Shown here: positions 8,401-17,536 of the stretch, in pieces | Numbering within the stretch: position 1 is the stretch's first letter | Layout: each line of letters starts with the position of its first letter | Assembly (NCBI RefSeq): GCF_018603905.1 | Contig: NZ_JAHFZZ010000007.1 | Coordinates: 561,376 to 625,375 of the forward strand | Origin: Nonomuraea sp. NEAU-A123 | GTDB lineage: Bacteria; Actinomycetota; Actinomycetes; Streptosporangiales; Streptosporangiaceae | Length of the DNA: 64,000 nucleotides | Direction: 5' to 3' | Program-made: the position numbers and the translations under genes | Notes under the pieces: model-generated | What the model saw: only the letters and a program-made list of their open reading frames with translations | Databases searched by the model: none | Told to the model about the DNA's origin: nothing

Positions 8401-8590
8401 GCCAAGGTACGGCGCAAGGGCGGCGCGGTCGACGTCATCGTCTGGCGCACCCCCACCGCCCGGCTGCTGCCCCGCTTGCTCGACGCTCACCGACCGGCGC
8501 GCCCGCGTCCCGCTGCCGCCGGCCGACATCGACCCCGGCACCGGCCGGGCCCGGCTGTCCTACCGGCGCGCCGCCGCGCTGGCGGCCGTC
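8401..8590 (+). pseudogene. tyrosine-recombinase (phage-integrase family) scrap
   Basis: Frame 1 reads AKVRRKGGAVDVIVWRT, TARLLPRLL. After a small deletion, frame 2 reads LTDRRARVPLPPADIDPGTG, then ARLSYRRAA. Together these match the central part of small actinobacterial integrase-family proteins, in which a GGxxDVIxWxTGTARLLPRLL segment precedes the catalytic R-H-R-Y box. The catalytic domain itself (HQLRHS, Tyr) is absent. About 63 codons remain, so it is non-functional and marks past mobile-element activity next to the ISL3 relic. Confidence 0.6.
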
Positions 8591-8945
8591 CAGCAGTCGG
8601 TCACCACGGTGACCGCAGCCGCCGTAGGCCGGCCTCCACCCCCGCTCAGCGCCACGGCGTAACCCAGCACGCGCGCCCCCCTCGCCTATCGACGCGCGGG
8701 AGGAGCCCCACGCCGGGGAGCATTACCGCTCGACAGGAGGACCCCTCGCACACCCCTGCCGCCGACCCCTCTCCTACACGCGCACGCGCGTAGGAGGGCC
8801 GGACCGATGTTCACGCGGCGCGGGTTGAACATCCGCGCGGACATCCCGTGAACATGTCCGCGAACGAGACCCGGATCCCCGCCCGGCAGGGACAACTGCC
8901 TGCCCGCTCGGCATTCGCGCGAGGCGAGCCGGGAACACCAGCGTC
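8591..8945. other. gene-free stretch with GC hairpins
   Basis: No gene recognised. It contains an imperfect hairpin around 8770-8797 (CCTAC...GTAGG arms) and nested short repeats near 8812-8870, where GTTCACG is answered by CGTGAAC around a CCGCGCGG palindrome. These could be terminator or binding-site remnants of the mobile element. Nothing here allows a firm call. Confidence 0.3.
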
Positions 8946-9356
8946 GTGGAGATCGCCTTACGGGCGCAGCGAGCGGGCGCGTCTCTGGCGCGCTGGCTGG
9001 CGCCCTGGACGTTCGTCGACTGGTCGGCGGCGCGGGTCACCTCCGAACTGACCCGCGCAGTGGTCGCCTGGGGAGTGGCTCACCGATGGCGGGTACGGCG
9101 GGAAGTGCCCAGCCTCGCCGGGCTGCCCGGCGATCACCCAGACCGGCCGGGTTACCTCGACGTGGTGTGCGAACGCCTGGACGGACCGCCGATCGCCATC
9201 GCCATCGCCATCGAGATCGAGATCGAGATCGAGATCGAGATCGAGATCGAGATCGAGATCGAGATCGAGATCGAGATCGAGATCGAGATCGAGATCGAGA
9301 TCGAGATCGAGATCGAGATCGAGATCGAGATCGAGATCGACCGGACCGTGCCATGA
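8946..9356 (+). pseudogene. conserved-type protein interrupted by (Ile-Glu)n expansion and C-terminal truncation
   Basis: GTG 8946 opens 82 sensible codons (WLAPWTFVDWSAARVTSELT ... HPDRPGYLDVVCERLDGPP). Where relatives would read a short AIEID segment, the gene then has three ATCGCC and 21 ATCGAG copies, giving (IA)3(IE)21 before IDRTVP and a stop. The original family appears to be an actinobacterial protein of unknown function whose IEID segment lies mid-protein, so the C-terminal half is gone. The repeat unit is 6 bp, so copy-number change keeps the frame. A protein with about 48 alternating Ile/acidic residues would probably aggregate. I treat it as a broken gene. Confidence 0.5.
9192..9341 (+). 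repeat. hexanucleotide tandem repeat (ATCGCC)3(ATCGAG)21(ATCGAC)1
   Basis: 25 consecutive hexamers counted by eye: 9192-9209 ATCGCC, 9210-9335 ATCGAG with no interruption, and 9336-9341 ATCGAC. The run is perfect, which points to recent slippage expansion. It reads (IE)n or (DR)n on the plus strand and (RS)n on the minus strand. Confidence 0.97.
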
Positions 9357-9386
9357 AAGTGTGAATTTGGGTTACTTCCATGGCAC
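9348..9386. terminator. inverted repeat between convergent genes
   Basis: GTGCCATGAAAGT (9348-9360) pairs with ACTTCCATGGCAC (9374-9386), 12 of 13 positions, with a 13-base loop. It lies between the repeat ORF and the immunity gene, whose 3' ends face each other, so a two-way terminator is likely. A related copy of one arm is at 15600-15613. Confidence 0.5.
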
Positions 9387-9412
9387 GCTGTACTCCGCTG
9401 TAGTGCAACAGG

Positions 9413-9655
9413 TCACTCCAACTCGGTTATCCAGGATCGGAGGTCCTCAGAGTCATGGAGATAACTGTCTGGCCCATCCTTAAGATCGGCTCCGGACAGC
9501 GTTTGCAGAGAATCCCAGACAACCATATCCGATATCTTTGCATCCTCTAGATCTAGCATTAGCCGCTCGGCCCACGAGGAAACATCCTCTCGGGTACGAC
9601 GCCCTTCTATCATGTCTTTGATCGCGTTGCGCATGGTGTCGCGCGTGGGCTCCAC
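9413..9655 (-). CDS. putative immunity protein for the RHS toxin tip
   Basis: 80 residues from GTG 9655, one base after the stop codon of the RHS gene (9657-9659), so translation is coupled. It is acidic and helical: TREDVSSWAERLMLDLED, MVVWDSLQTLSGADL, then DSYLHDSEDLRSWITEL. The layout is like small actinobacterial immunity-type proteins coded behind polymorphic toxins. Base composition is lower in GC than neighbouring core genes and matches the toxin tip upstream, as expected for a toxin-immunity cassette that travels as a unit. The named Imm family was not identified. Likely role: binds and blocks the tip domain in the cytoplasm. Confidence 0.6.
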   Translation of the reverse strand: MEPTRDTMRNAIKDMIEGRRTREDVSSWAERLMLDLEDAKISDMVVWDSLQTLSGADLKDGPDSYLHDSEDLRSWITELE

Positions 9656-9656
9656 A

Positions 9657-12600
9657 CTACCACTTCCCAGTATAGTTTCCGTCTTTATCGAACGTATAGT
9701 GTACCTTCTTTCCGCCCGTAATGCTTTCTTCGGGTCGAGCCTGGCGGATTCTTCCGGATCCATCTATGGTTTCCTGCCAGGTCCGCTTTGCGCCCGTACT
9801 AGGATCCCATTCGCGGACAGTGCGGCGCCCGACCATTTCGCCTGGCTTGTTTGCGGGCTTTATTTCTCCATAGTATCTTACCCGCCCGTTATCCAGTTTT
9901 CGATATCCAGCTTTGCCGTACTTCTCCAGTTGACCAAGATGCTGCCTGAGGCGCTCAGCATTTGCAGCGCTGGACGGTCCATCTGCGGTTCGACCTCCTG
10001 GACGAGGACTACCACCCTTTGGCGCCTCTGCACGCCCCCGTGATGCCACTGCGACGATGGCTAGTTCAATAGTGCCTTCGCCTTCGCCTAGAAGGCCATC
10101 AGGTTCAGCTTTTCCACGTGAACACGGAGGCTCAGAGCAGCCATATTTCCGGAAATTCTTCTCGATTTGCGATTTCCGATAAGCATCCCTATCGAGATTC
10201 TTTTCCTTTGAAGACTGCCGCTTCCTAGCTGCACTTCTGGCGGCTTGTTCACGATCCTTCCGATCCTGATTGCTCCGATACTGCTGGTAGGCTCGCCGGT
10301 TCCTATTCTCCGTTTTTGTCCAAGTCTTTGATTTCTTTGCGCCGCTGGCCTTGTGAGTCTTGGAGAATGTCTTGTCGGATTTGGCGTTGCCGGTGTCGAC
10401 GCGGCGGCCGTCGGGGTCGGATTGGTCGACGGGGTTGTTGGCGGCGTAGCTGTAGGGGTTGGCCCATTCGGGGGTCCGGAGGTCGAGTTCGGGGTCGGTG
10501 GAGATGAGTTTGGCGATGGCGGGGTCGTAGTAGCGGGCGCCGAGGTAGGTGAGGTCGGTGGAGGCGTCTTCGATCTTGCCGAGGAAGCCGCGGTCGGTGA
10601 AGGGCAGGTCGTCGGTGCCGCGGCGCTTGCCGAAGGGTGTGTAGCGTTCGCGGCTGACCGCGCCGGTGGCGTCGTTGACGGCCAGTTGGGTGCTGCCGTG
10701 CTGGCCGGCGAGCAGCCAGGTCACACCGCCGGCGTCACGCATGGCGATCTGGGATCCGTCGCTGGCGCTGTAGTAGCGCTTGCCGGCGACCAGACCGCCG
10801 GATAGACGCAGCTCCATCGGGCCTAGGTACAGGGTGGTGCTGCCGTCAGGGTCGCGGCGGATCAGCCGCTCGCCGTCGGCGTCGTAGACCATCGAGGTCT
10901 GCTTGCCGTCGATGGTGGCCTGTGCAAGCTGACCGAGCTGGTCGAAGTCGAAGGTGGCCTGCTTGCCGCCGACGGTGCGCGCCGATAACTGACCGGCCGC
11001 GTCGTAGGCATAGGTGTCGGTGCCTGCGGGGCGGGTGATGGCGGTGACGGCGTTGGGCCGGACGGCGGTGGAGCCGGGGGCGGGATAGGTGTAGGTGGCG
11101 GCCTGGCCGTTATCGGTCAGGCTGGTGATGTTGCCGACCTTGTCGTAGGAGTAGGCCTGGCTGTAGGGGTCGATGCCCTTGGCGTCGCCGGTGCCGGTAC
11201 ACGAACTCGCGGTGGTGGTGTAGGCCGTCTTCAGCCGGAGTAGGCCGTCGTAGGTGAAGCATTCGGACTGGCCGTCGGTGGTCCCGGGGATGGCCGAGGC
11301 GGCGTCCAGGACGCGAGTGATGTTGCCGCCGACGTTGTAGCTGTAGCGGTCGTCCTGGATGGTGTCGGGTGTGGTGGTGTCAGCCTTGGCCTGCGTGGAG
11401 ACGCGGGAGAGCCAGTCGGTGACGGTGTCGCGTTCGAGAGCGCGTTTGATCTGACCGTTTGCGCCGAGCGAGCGGGTGGCGAGTTTGCCGGTGGGGGTGA
11501 AGGTGGTGTCCTTGACGTAGGTGAAGCCACCGGCCAGGTCGGAGGTCAGCCCTTGGGCGAAGCCGAGGTCGGTGTAGGCGAAGGTGAGCTTCTCCGCACC
11601 CAGGCCACCCGCGTCGGGCAGTCCCTGCTCGCGTAGATTCCCGGCGGCGTCGTAGGTAGAGGTGAAGGCGTAGTCGCGGCCAAGGTTGCCTTCACTGGCC
11701 GGGATGGTGAGCTTGGTGGCGGTAGGCCGGTAGTCACTGTCATACGACGTGACGGTCTGGGTGTAGGGCTGTCCTCCGGTGTAGCGGGTGGCGGCACTGG
11801 GCTGGCCCTTGGCGACGGTGTCGTAGCTCCACTCGGCGAGCTTGGTGCCGGTGGATACCTCCCCGGCCCATTGGATGGTGCGGCGGCCGAGGTCGTCGTA
11901 GCTGTTGGAGACCTTCTGGTTCTTGCCGTTGGTGCTGAACGTCAGCCTGCCGGCGAGGTCGTAGCCGTAGCTCGAGGCACCCGCGTCCGGGTCGGTGGCG
12001 GCGGTGCGGCGGCCCAGCCAGTCGAAGGTGAAGGTGCGGACGTTGCCGTTGGCGTCCGTCATCGAGGTGAGGTTGTCGTTCAGGTCGTAGCCGTAGCTGC
12101 TGTCCTGGTGGGTGCTGGCGTCGGCCCACTCCTCGACCTTCACCGCGCGGTCGAAGACGTCGGTGACGGTCGCGGTCTTGCCGCCGACCGGAGGTGTCAC
12201 CTCGGTACGGTCCAGGCCGGGGTAGGCGGTGCTGGTGCGGCGCAGCTCGGCATCGAGGTGGTAGGCGATCGTGGCGACCGGCCGTTCCTGGTCGTCGTAA
12301 ACGCTCTTGGTCCACTGCGGCAGGCTGGTCAGCGCGGGGTTGAGCAGCCCGCTGCCCGGCTGGCCGGTGTTGTGCACCGGCTCGGAGACCGCAGCGGTCA
12401 GGCCGCGCGCATCGTAGGTGGTGGCGGTGACGATCCGGCCGCCGGACGGCGAGTCGGTCTGCGCCTCGCGAGCCCGCCCCAAACCGTCCTCGTAGCTGAT
12501 GGCACTGGTGTACTTCGTGCCGGTCAGCAGCTGCTTGACGGTCGTCTTGATCGGCGCGGTCGGCTGACCTAACCAGCCATCCCAAGCAATGTCATAGGCC

Positions 12601-14965
12601 ACGGTCGCACTCGGGGTGCCGCCACTGCGCGGCTGGCCCGGCTTCCACAACGCGGTGGTACGGCCGAGCGCGTCATAGTCGATCTCGGTGGTCTTGGCGT
12701 TGGCGTCAGTGACCGCGACCGCATCGCCCAGGCGGTGCGAAAGCCGGGCGGTGACGGTGTGGCCGAGCGGGTTGGTGGTGGTGACGCCGGTGCTGGGCCA
12801 GCCAACGGGCGGAGTGTACGTAGTCGAGGTGGTCTTGTTGAGCGGGTCCACGCTGGTCAGCTGCCGACCGTACTCGTCGAAGGTGGCCTTGGTAGTGGAG
12901 ATGGTGGAGGCGCCTGCGTAGGAGCGGACCTCGGTGAGGTTGCCGTCGCTGGGCTTGTTGGTCGCCGGGTCGGTGCCCAGGTCGTACAGGTTGATCGTCT
13001 TACCGATCAGCGCGCCCGCCGTGCAGTCGTCCCCGGACCGTTCCTCCACGACGGAGGGGAAGTTGACCAGCCACTGGCCGGTGTCGGCGTTGCGGGCATA
13101 GCTGGTGGCGGTGCACGTGTTGTCGGTGGTGACGCCGTCCTGGCCGTAGTCGTTGACCTTGATCGGCAGGCCGTCGGCGTTGTAGGCGGTCTTGGAGTCG
13201 GTGTAGCGCCAGGTTCCGCCCGTTATCTTCTCCCGCGCTCGCTCGCGGGTCTGTAACACCAGCGCGGGATCCATGGTGCCGGGCCCGTTGCCGGTGGTCT
13301 GGATCGTGTACTCCCACCGGGTCGAGTCGACCTCGGTGTAGGCGCGGGGGCTGAGCGCGGTCATCTTCCACGACTGCTCCTGCAGCACGTTGCCCTGCAG
13401 GATCGGCTTGTCCACGACGGTGCCGCCGTCGAAGTCGGTGACGGTTCCGCCGGTGCCGCGCAGGAAGTTGCGGGTGGTGACGGTGTAGGCCGACGGGTCG
13501 GTGCCGGAGCCGTCGATGGTGCGGACCTGGCTGTAGCCGCGCCAGTCCGAGGTCGGTGGCGCCTGGTCCGGCTCGGCGAACTGGATCGGCTTGGCCCAGA
13601 GCGGGCTGCCGATGAACTCGTACTGATGCACCATGTCGGGCGATGCGCCGACCATGTCGCGTTCGACGATCTTGACCGCGAGTTGCTTGAAGAAGCGCGA
13701 CCAGCTCTCATAACCGGAGTCGGGATCGCCGTAGTCCACGTCGTAGCAGTCGCCGACCTTGTCGGTGAAATAGTTGGACCCGTCGCGGCCCTTGCCGCCA
13801 CCGCACGCGTCGGCCTGGCCGTAGCTGACCTCGGTGCGGCCGCCCATGCCGTTGGCGATGGAGGCGATGCGCGGCACCATTCGCCATGACAGCAGGTCGG
13901 TCCAGTCCGACATCGAGTCGTAGTCCATCTTGCCGGCCAGCATCACCGCGTCGAAGTCCAGCGAGGGCAGCGTGATGGACGGGCTGGCGGCCTGGCCGGT
14001 CTGCTGCACCTTGTCCAGCCACAGCACTGGGTCATCGGCCGGGCCGAAGTCGGTGCGCTGGTAGATCCAGGTCTGTGTCAGGTCCAGCCGGTCCACCGGG
14101 TCCCAGCTTCCCGAGGTGGGGTTCAGTGATTCGGTCTGCACGGTGGTCAGCTTGCGGGTGGAGTAGAACGCGAGCGCGCTGTTGTTGCAGTTGGCTGCCT
14201 GTGCGCACTGCAGGTCGGTTGGCACGTCGACGCCGCCGCGATCGGCGGTGGTGAAGGTGGTACGCGCGGTCGGCACGCTCCCCGACACCTGGGTGTTGTG
14301 GCCCCACTGCACCTTGGCCAGCGCCCCGCCCCGGTCATAGGGCAGCACCCGATACAGCTCGTGCGCGCACGAGGGCAGGCAGAAGTAGTTGCTCTCCCGG
14401 GTGTAGGAGTAGTCGATCACGTTCTCGTTGCGGTCGATCTCCTGGTCCAGGTTCCACCGCCACACGCCGGTGCAGGTCGGCGGAATGTCGTTGGCCAGGT
14501 AGCGGTCGTAACACGGCTCGCCCGAGTCGTTGCCCACGTACGGCACCTGCCACTGGGCGTCCTTGGTGTAGCCGAACCGCCAGACCTGCCCCTCCTAGTT
14601 GGTGATCTTCCAGTACGGCTGGGCGTCGGCTCCCCCGGTGACCTGCTCGATCTTCCAGCCGAAGTCCGGAACCGTCTTCCACCCGCCCGCGGTGCGGTCC
14701 TTGACGATCTGCGCCGAACGGCCACCCGCCGACAGCACCAGCTCCGACTGCGAATTGTCGTTCGTGGAGGTGTCCTCGTCGGTCTGATCCGGCGACTCCC
14801 AGCACAACGCCTCCCCGCCGATCCCCCTCTCCTCGGCGGTCCAGATCAACTCCGCGGTGTTGTCGTCGTAGAAGTTGTCGACATAACAGCGCCGGTAACG
14901 CCGCTCGATGAACCCGGAACTCAGGTCCCAGCCCGCCCCCACCACACCGGACTGGTTGTTGCTCC
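9657..14965 (-). pseudogene. RHS/YD-repeat polymorphic toxin, nonsense codon and 5' truncation
   Basis: From 14594 to 9657 one frame encodes over 1,600 residues of YD repeats (YGYDLNDN, YDLAGRL, YDADGERL) and the RHS core signature YLGARYYDPAIAKLISTDPE ending NPVDQSDPDGRR. A 247-residue variable tip follows. Upstream in the same frame, TAG at 14597-14595 cuts KITN from EGQVWRFGYTKD, clearly one original sequence. Homology stops near 14965 in the NNQSGVVGAGWDLSSG segment, where the plus-strand neighbour begins, so secretion and N-terminal parts are lost. The tip (about 9660-10400) is visibly lower in GC. Its last 100 residues (YYGEIKPANKPGEM, VREWDPSTG, HYTFDKDGNYTGKW) form a compact putative nuclease toxin; the family was not identified. 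Delivery looks impossible. The tip plus immunity gene remain intact. Confidence 0.85.
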
Positions 14966-15537
14966 ACTGGCCCGCTGATCGGCAGGACTGGCAGGACGTC
15001 GGCCTTCCTGGTCCTGATCTGGTGTCGCTGAGCGACTGCATAGTGGACCTGGTGCCAGTAGATCCCAGTGGCTGGGACGACTGGTTCGCCAGCCCTCAGG
15101 AGGCTGAGATCGCACGCGATCAGGCGGGCAAGCCGGGCTTGCACGTGCTCGGGGTCGGATTCGCCACTGCCGATGTTCCCGGGCTGCTGGCCGATATCGC
15201 CGACGGCGGCTGGGACACATCGGCCGGGAGCCTCCCGGAACGGCTGGCCCGGCACGAGAAGTTCCCCTACCCCGGCAGCCAGCGGTTGGGGTTCGAGCTG
15301 GTCGGCTTCGACAGCGGGTGCTGGCACACCTGGACCTGCTTGGGAGGCCTCGTCGCCGACGTCCACCGGGCCACCGGTGTCCAGCTGGGACGCTGGGGGC
15401 TGATCCAGGACGAGCAGGACGCGCGCCGGGCCGCTCAATGGCTCACCGACTCAGGTCTCGGCGACCCCAAGGTATTTCTCTGGGCAGCCGCACTGCTCGC
15501 GGACGTCACACGAGCGAACCTCCAGACCGAGGAGTAG
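14908..15537 (+). CDS. conserved-type protein of unknown function, probably 5'-truncated
   Basis: The coherent part starts near LLLHWPADRQDWQDVGLPGP (about 14956) and runs to the stop at 15535-15537. Motifs include VDLVPVDPSGWDDWF, QEAEIARDQAG and FDSGCWHTWTCLGGLVADV. The C-terminus has DARRAAQWLTDSGLGDPKVF. ATG 14908 lies in DNA that is antisense RHS sequence, so the first about 16 residues are probably not native. GTG 15022 is an internal alternative. This is an actinobacterial-type protein, possibly immunity-like given its place beside an RHS locus. No function can be assigned. It meets the RHS relic head to head, both lacking their 5' ends. Confidence 0.55.
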   Translation: MNPELRSQPAPTTPDWLLLHWPADRQDWQDVGLPGPDLVSLSDCIVDLVPVDPSGWDDWFASPQEAEIARDQAGKPGLHVLGVGFATADVPGLLADIADGGWDTSAGSLPERLARHEKFPYPGSQRLGFELVGFDSGCWHTWTCLGGLVADVHRATGVQLGRWGLIQDEQDARRAAQWLTDSGLGDPKVFLWAAALLADVTRANLQTEE

Positions 15538-15840
15538 TGCAGCACCCGAGATCCACGATCTCGGCTTCCCGACCATTTCTGCCGCCTAGCGGGTGTGGAA
15601 CTTTCATGGTCACGTGAGTCCCGGCGAGCCGCAGGGGCCGTCGTTCTCACCGTACTTTAGGCAGATTTGACCAGCTTGGCAGGCCGCTTAACGGTTAGAG
15701 GGGCTGGGCTGGGCTTTGTCGGCCTTGGCGGGGCGGTGTGGCAACAGCTGTACGGGTGCAGCGGCTCTGCGTACATTCTGGGTGCGTTTCAGGAGGCCCT
15801 GATCTGCCGACCGTTGCGAAGGTCAGCGAGGAGATTCGAG
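15538..15840. other. intergenic region before the mannanase gene
   Basis: About 300 bp without a gene. It holds an imperfect copy of the 9348-9360 inverted-repeat arm (ACTTTCATGGTCAC at 15600-15613). A GAGGAG ribosome site for the mannanase lies at about 15828-15833. No CebR- or other sugar-type operator palindrome was recognised. Confidence 0.4.
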
Positions 15841-17265
15841 ATGAGATCGAAGCCGTGGCTTGCCTCGGTCGGCGCGGCGTTCGTCGCCGTGGCCGTATCG
15901 TTGTGCGCCGTCATGTTCACCGCCATCCAGCCTGCGCATGCGGCTGTGGGGCTCCACATCAGCGGTACGAACATCGTCGAGGCCAACGGCCAGAAGCTCA
16001 TCATGCGCGGGGTCAACCACCCCCATGTCTGGTACACGAACCAGACCAGTTCATTCGCCAACATCAAGGCGCTCGGGGCCAACACCGTGCGGGTGGTGCT
16101 GGGCAGCGGCAAGCGGTGGGGTCCGTCCACCGACGTCGCGAACGTGATCTCCCTGTGCAAGCAGAATCGGCTGATCTGTGTCCTGGAGGTGCACGACACC
16201 ACCGGGTACGGAGAGGACGGCGCGGCCGCGACGCTGGACGAGGCGGTCAACTACTGGATCAGCCAGAAGAGCACACTCGTGGGCCAGGAGAGCTACGTCG
16301 TCATCAACATCGGCAACGAGCCGATCGGCAACACCAACGCCGGCCAGTGGACCAGCGCGACCACCGCCGCCATCCAGAAGATGCGCAGCAACGGCTTCGA
16401 GCACCTGCTCATGGTCGACGCCCCGAACTGGGGCCAGGACTGGCAGTACATCATGCGAGACAACGCCCAGACGATCCTGAACGCCGACAGCCAGCGGAAC
16501 ACGGTGCTGTCCATCCACATGTACGCCGTGTTCAACACCGCCACGGCGATCACCGACTACCTCAACCGGTTCCAGACCAACGGGTGGCCGCTGGTCATCG
16601 GCGAGTTCGGCTGGCGGTTCAGCGCCAGCGAGGTCGATCACGAAACATTGCTGTCCGAGGCGGTGTCCCGAGGGCTCGGCTACCTCGGCTGGTCCTGGAG
16701 CGGCAACACCGACCCGATCCTGGACATGGCGACCGGCTTCAACCCCAACCAGCTCACCACCTGGGGCCAGCGGATCTTCAACGGCGCCAACGGCATCAAG
16801 GCCACCGCCAAGGAGGCCACCATCTACGGCGGCCCCACCCCGACCGTCACCCCGACCGTCACCCCGACCGTCACCCCGACCGTCACCCCGACCGTCACCC
16901 CGACCGTCACCCCGACCGTCACCCCGACGATCACGCCCACGCCGTCAGGCTCGTGCCGCGTGGCGTACGTGATGAACACCTGGAACACCGGATTCACCGC
17001 CAACATCACGATCATCAACACCGGCAGCTCGGCGACCAGCGGCTGGCGGCTGGTGTTCAGCCTGCCCAGCGGCCAGACCATCACCAACGGCTGGAGCGCG
17101 TCGTACGCGCCGACCAGCGGCCAGGTCACCGCCACCAACGCCGCCTGGAACAGCAACCTCGCGCCGGGCGGCTCCACCACCATCGGCTTCCAGGCCACTC
17201 ACACCGGCAACACCGCCGCCCCCACCTCTTTCACCCTCAACGGAGCCGCCTGCCAGGTGGCATGA
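15841..17265 (+). CDS. secreted GH5 endo-beta-1,4-mannanase with CBM2
   Basis: 474 residues. ATG 15841 is chosen for its GAGGAG 7 bp upstream and the signal peptide it begins (cleavage after AHA, about residue 34). The catalytic GH5 (subfamily 8-like) domain spans about 36-330. GINHPH-like GVNHPHVWY starts the substrate site, NIGNEP holds the acid/base Glu160 and IGEFGW the nucleophile Glu255. A TPTV-repeat linker follows, then a C-terminal CBM2 (about 368-474) with paired end cysteines and surface Trp residues (TSGWRLVF, TNGWSASY). It closely resembles streptomycete mannanases that cleave internal mannan/galactomannan bonds outside the cell. No transporter for mannooligosaccharides is adjacent. 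Confidence 0.93.
   Translation: MRSKPWLASVGAAFVAVAVSLCAVMFTAIQPAHAAVGLHISGTNIVEANGQKLIMRGVNHPHVWYTNQTSSFANIKALGANTVRVVLGSGKRWGPSTDVANVISLCKQNRLICVLEVHDTTGYGEDGAAATLDEAVNYWISQKSTLVGQESYVVINIGNEPIGNTNAGQWTSATTAAIQKMRSNGFEHLLMVDAPNWGQDWQYIMRDNAQTILNADSQRNTVLSIHMYAVFNTATAITDYLNRFQTNGWPLVIGEFGWRFSASEVDHETLLSEAVSRGLGYLGWSWSGNTDPILDMATGFNPNQLTTWGQRIFNGANGIKATAKEATIYGGPTPTVTPTVTPTVTPTVTPTVTPTVTPTVTPTITPTPSGSCRVAYVMNTWNTGFTANITIINTGSSATSGWRLVFSLPSGQTITNGWSASYAPTSGQVTATNAAWNSNLAPGGSTTIGFQATHTGNTAAPTSFTLNGAACQVA
16837..16932 (+). repeat. 12-bp coding tandem repeat (ACCCCGACCGTC) in mannanase linker
   Basis: Seven exact copies and an eighth with one change (ACCCCGACGATC), each coding Thr-Pro-Thr-Val. 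It forms the flexible, probably O-glycosylated linker between catalytic domain and CBM2. Perfect identity suggests ongoing expansion or contraction. Confidence 0.95.
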
Positions 17266-17284
17266 CCTGTCATCGATCCATGAT

Positions 17285-17318
17285 GTGCCGCCCGCCGTCC
17301 GCGACCGGCGGGCGGCAC
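17285..17318 (+). terminator. rho-independent-type hairpin after the mannanase gene
   Basis: GTGCCGCCCGCC pairs perfectly with GGCGGGCGGCAC (12 bp stem, 10-base loop), 20 bp past the stop codon. There is no U-tract, as is common for actinobacterial terminators. Confidence 0.85.
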
Positions 17319-17536
17319 GTCGTTCTGACCGCCGCTCATTCCGCCCATCCTGAACGCTTCGCCAGTTCGGCGGTCTCCTCCAGCCTTCGATCAGCTCACT
17401 GTCGAGGACCATGCCGACGGACCCGCGCCTGCGTAGGTGAGTGTCTGGGGCTCGGTATCGGCTCTGTGCGCGGTTGTGTCGACAGAGATCGTGCTGCGCA
17501 GGTCGTGTCGCTTACACGGTGGCGGAGTTCTTTGAG

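Noticed and set aside
9192..9341. CRISPR-like array
   Set aside because: Units are 6 bp with no spacers; simple tandem repeat.
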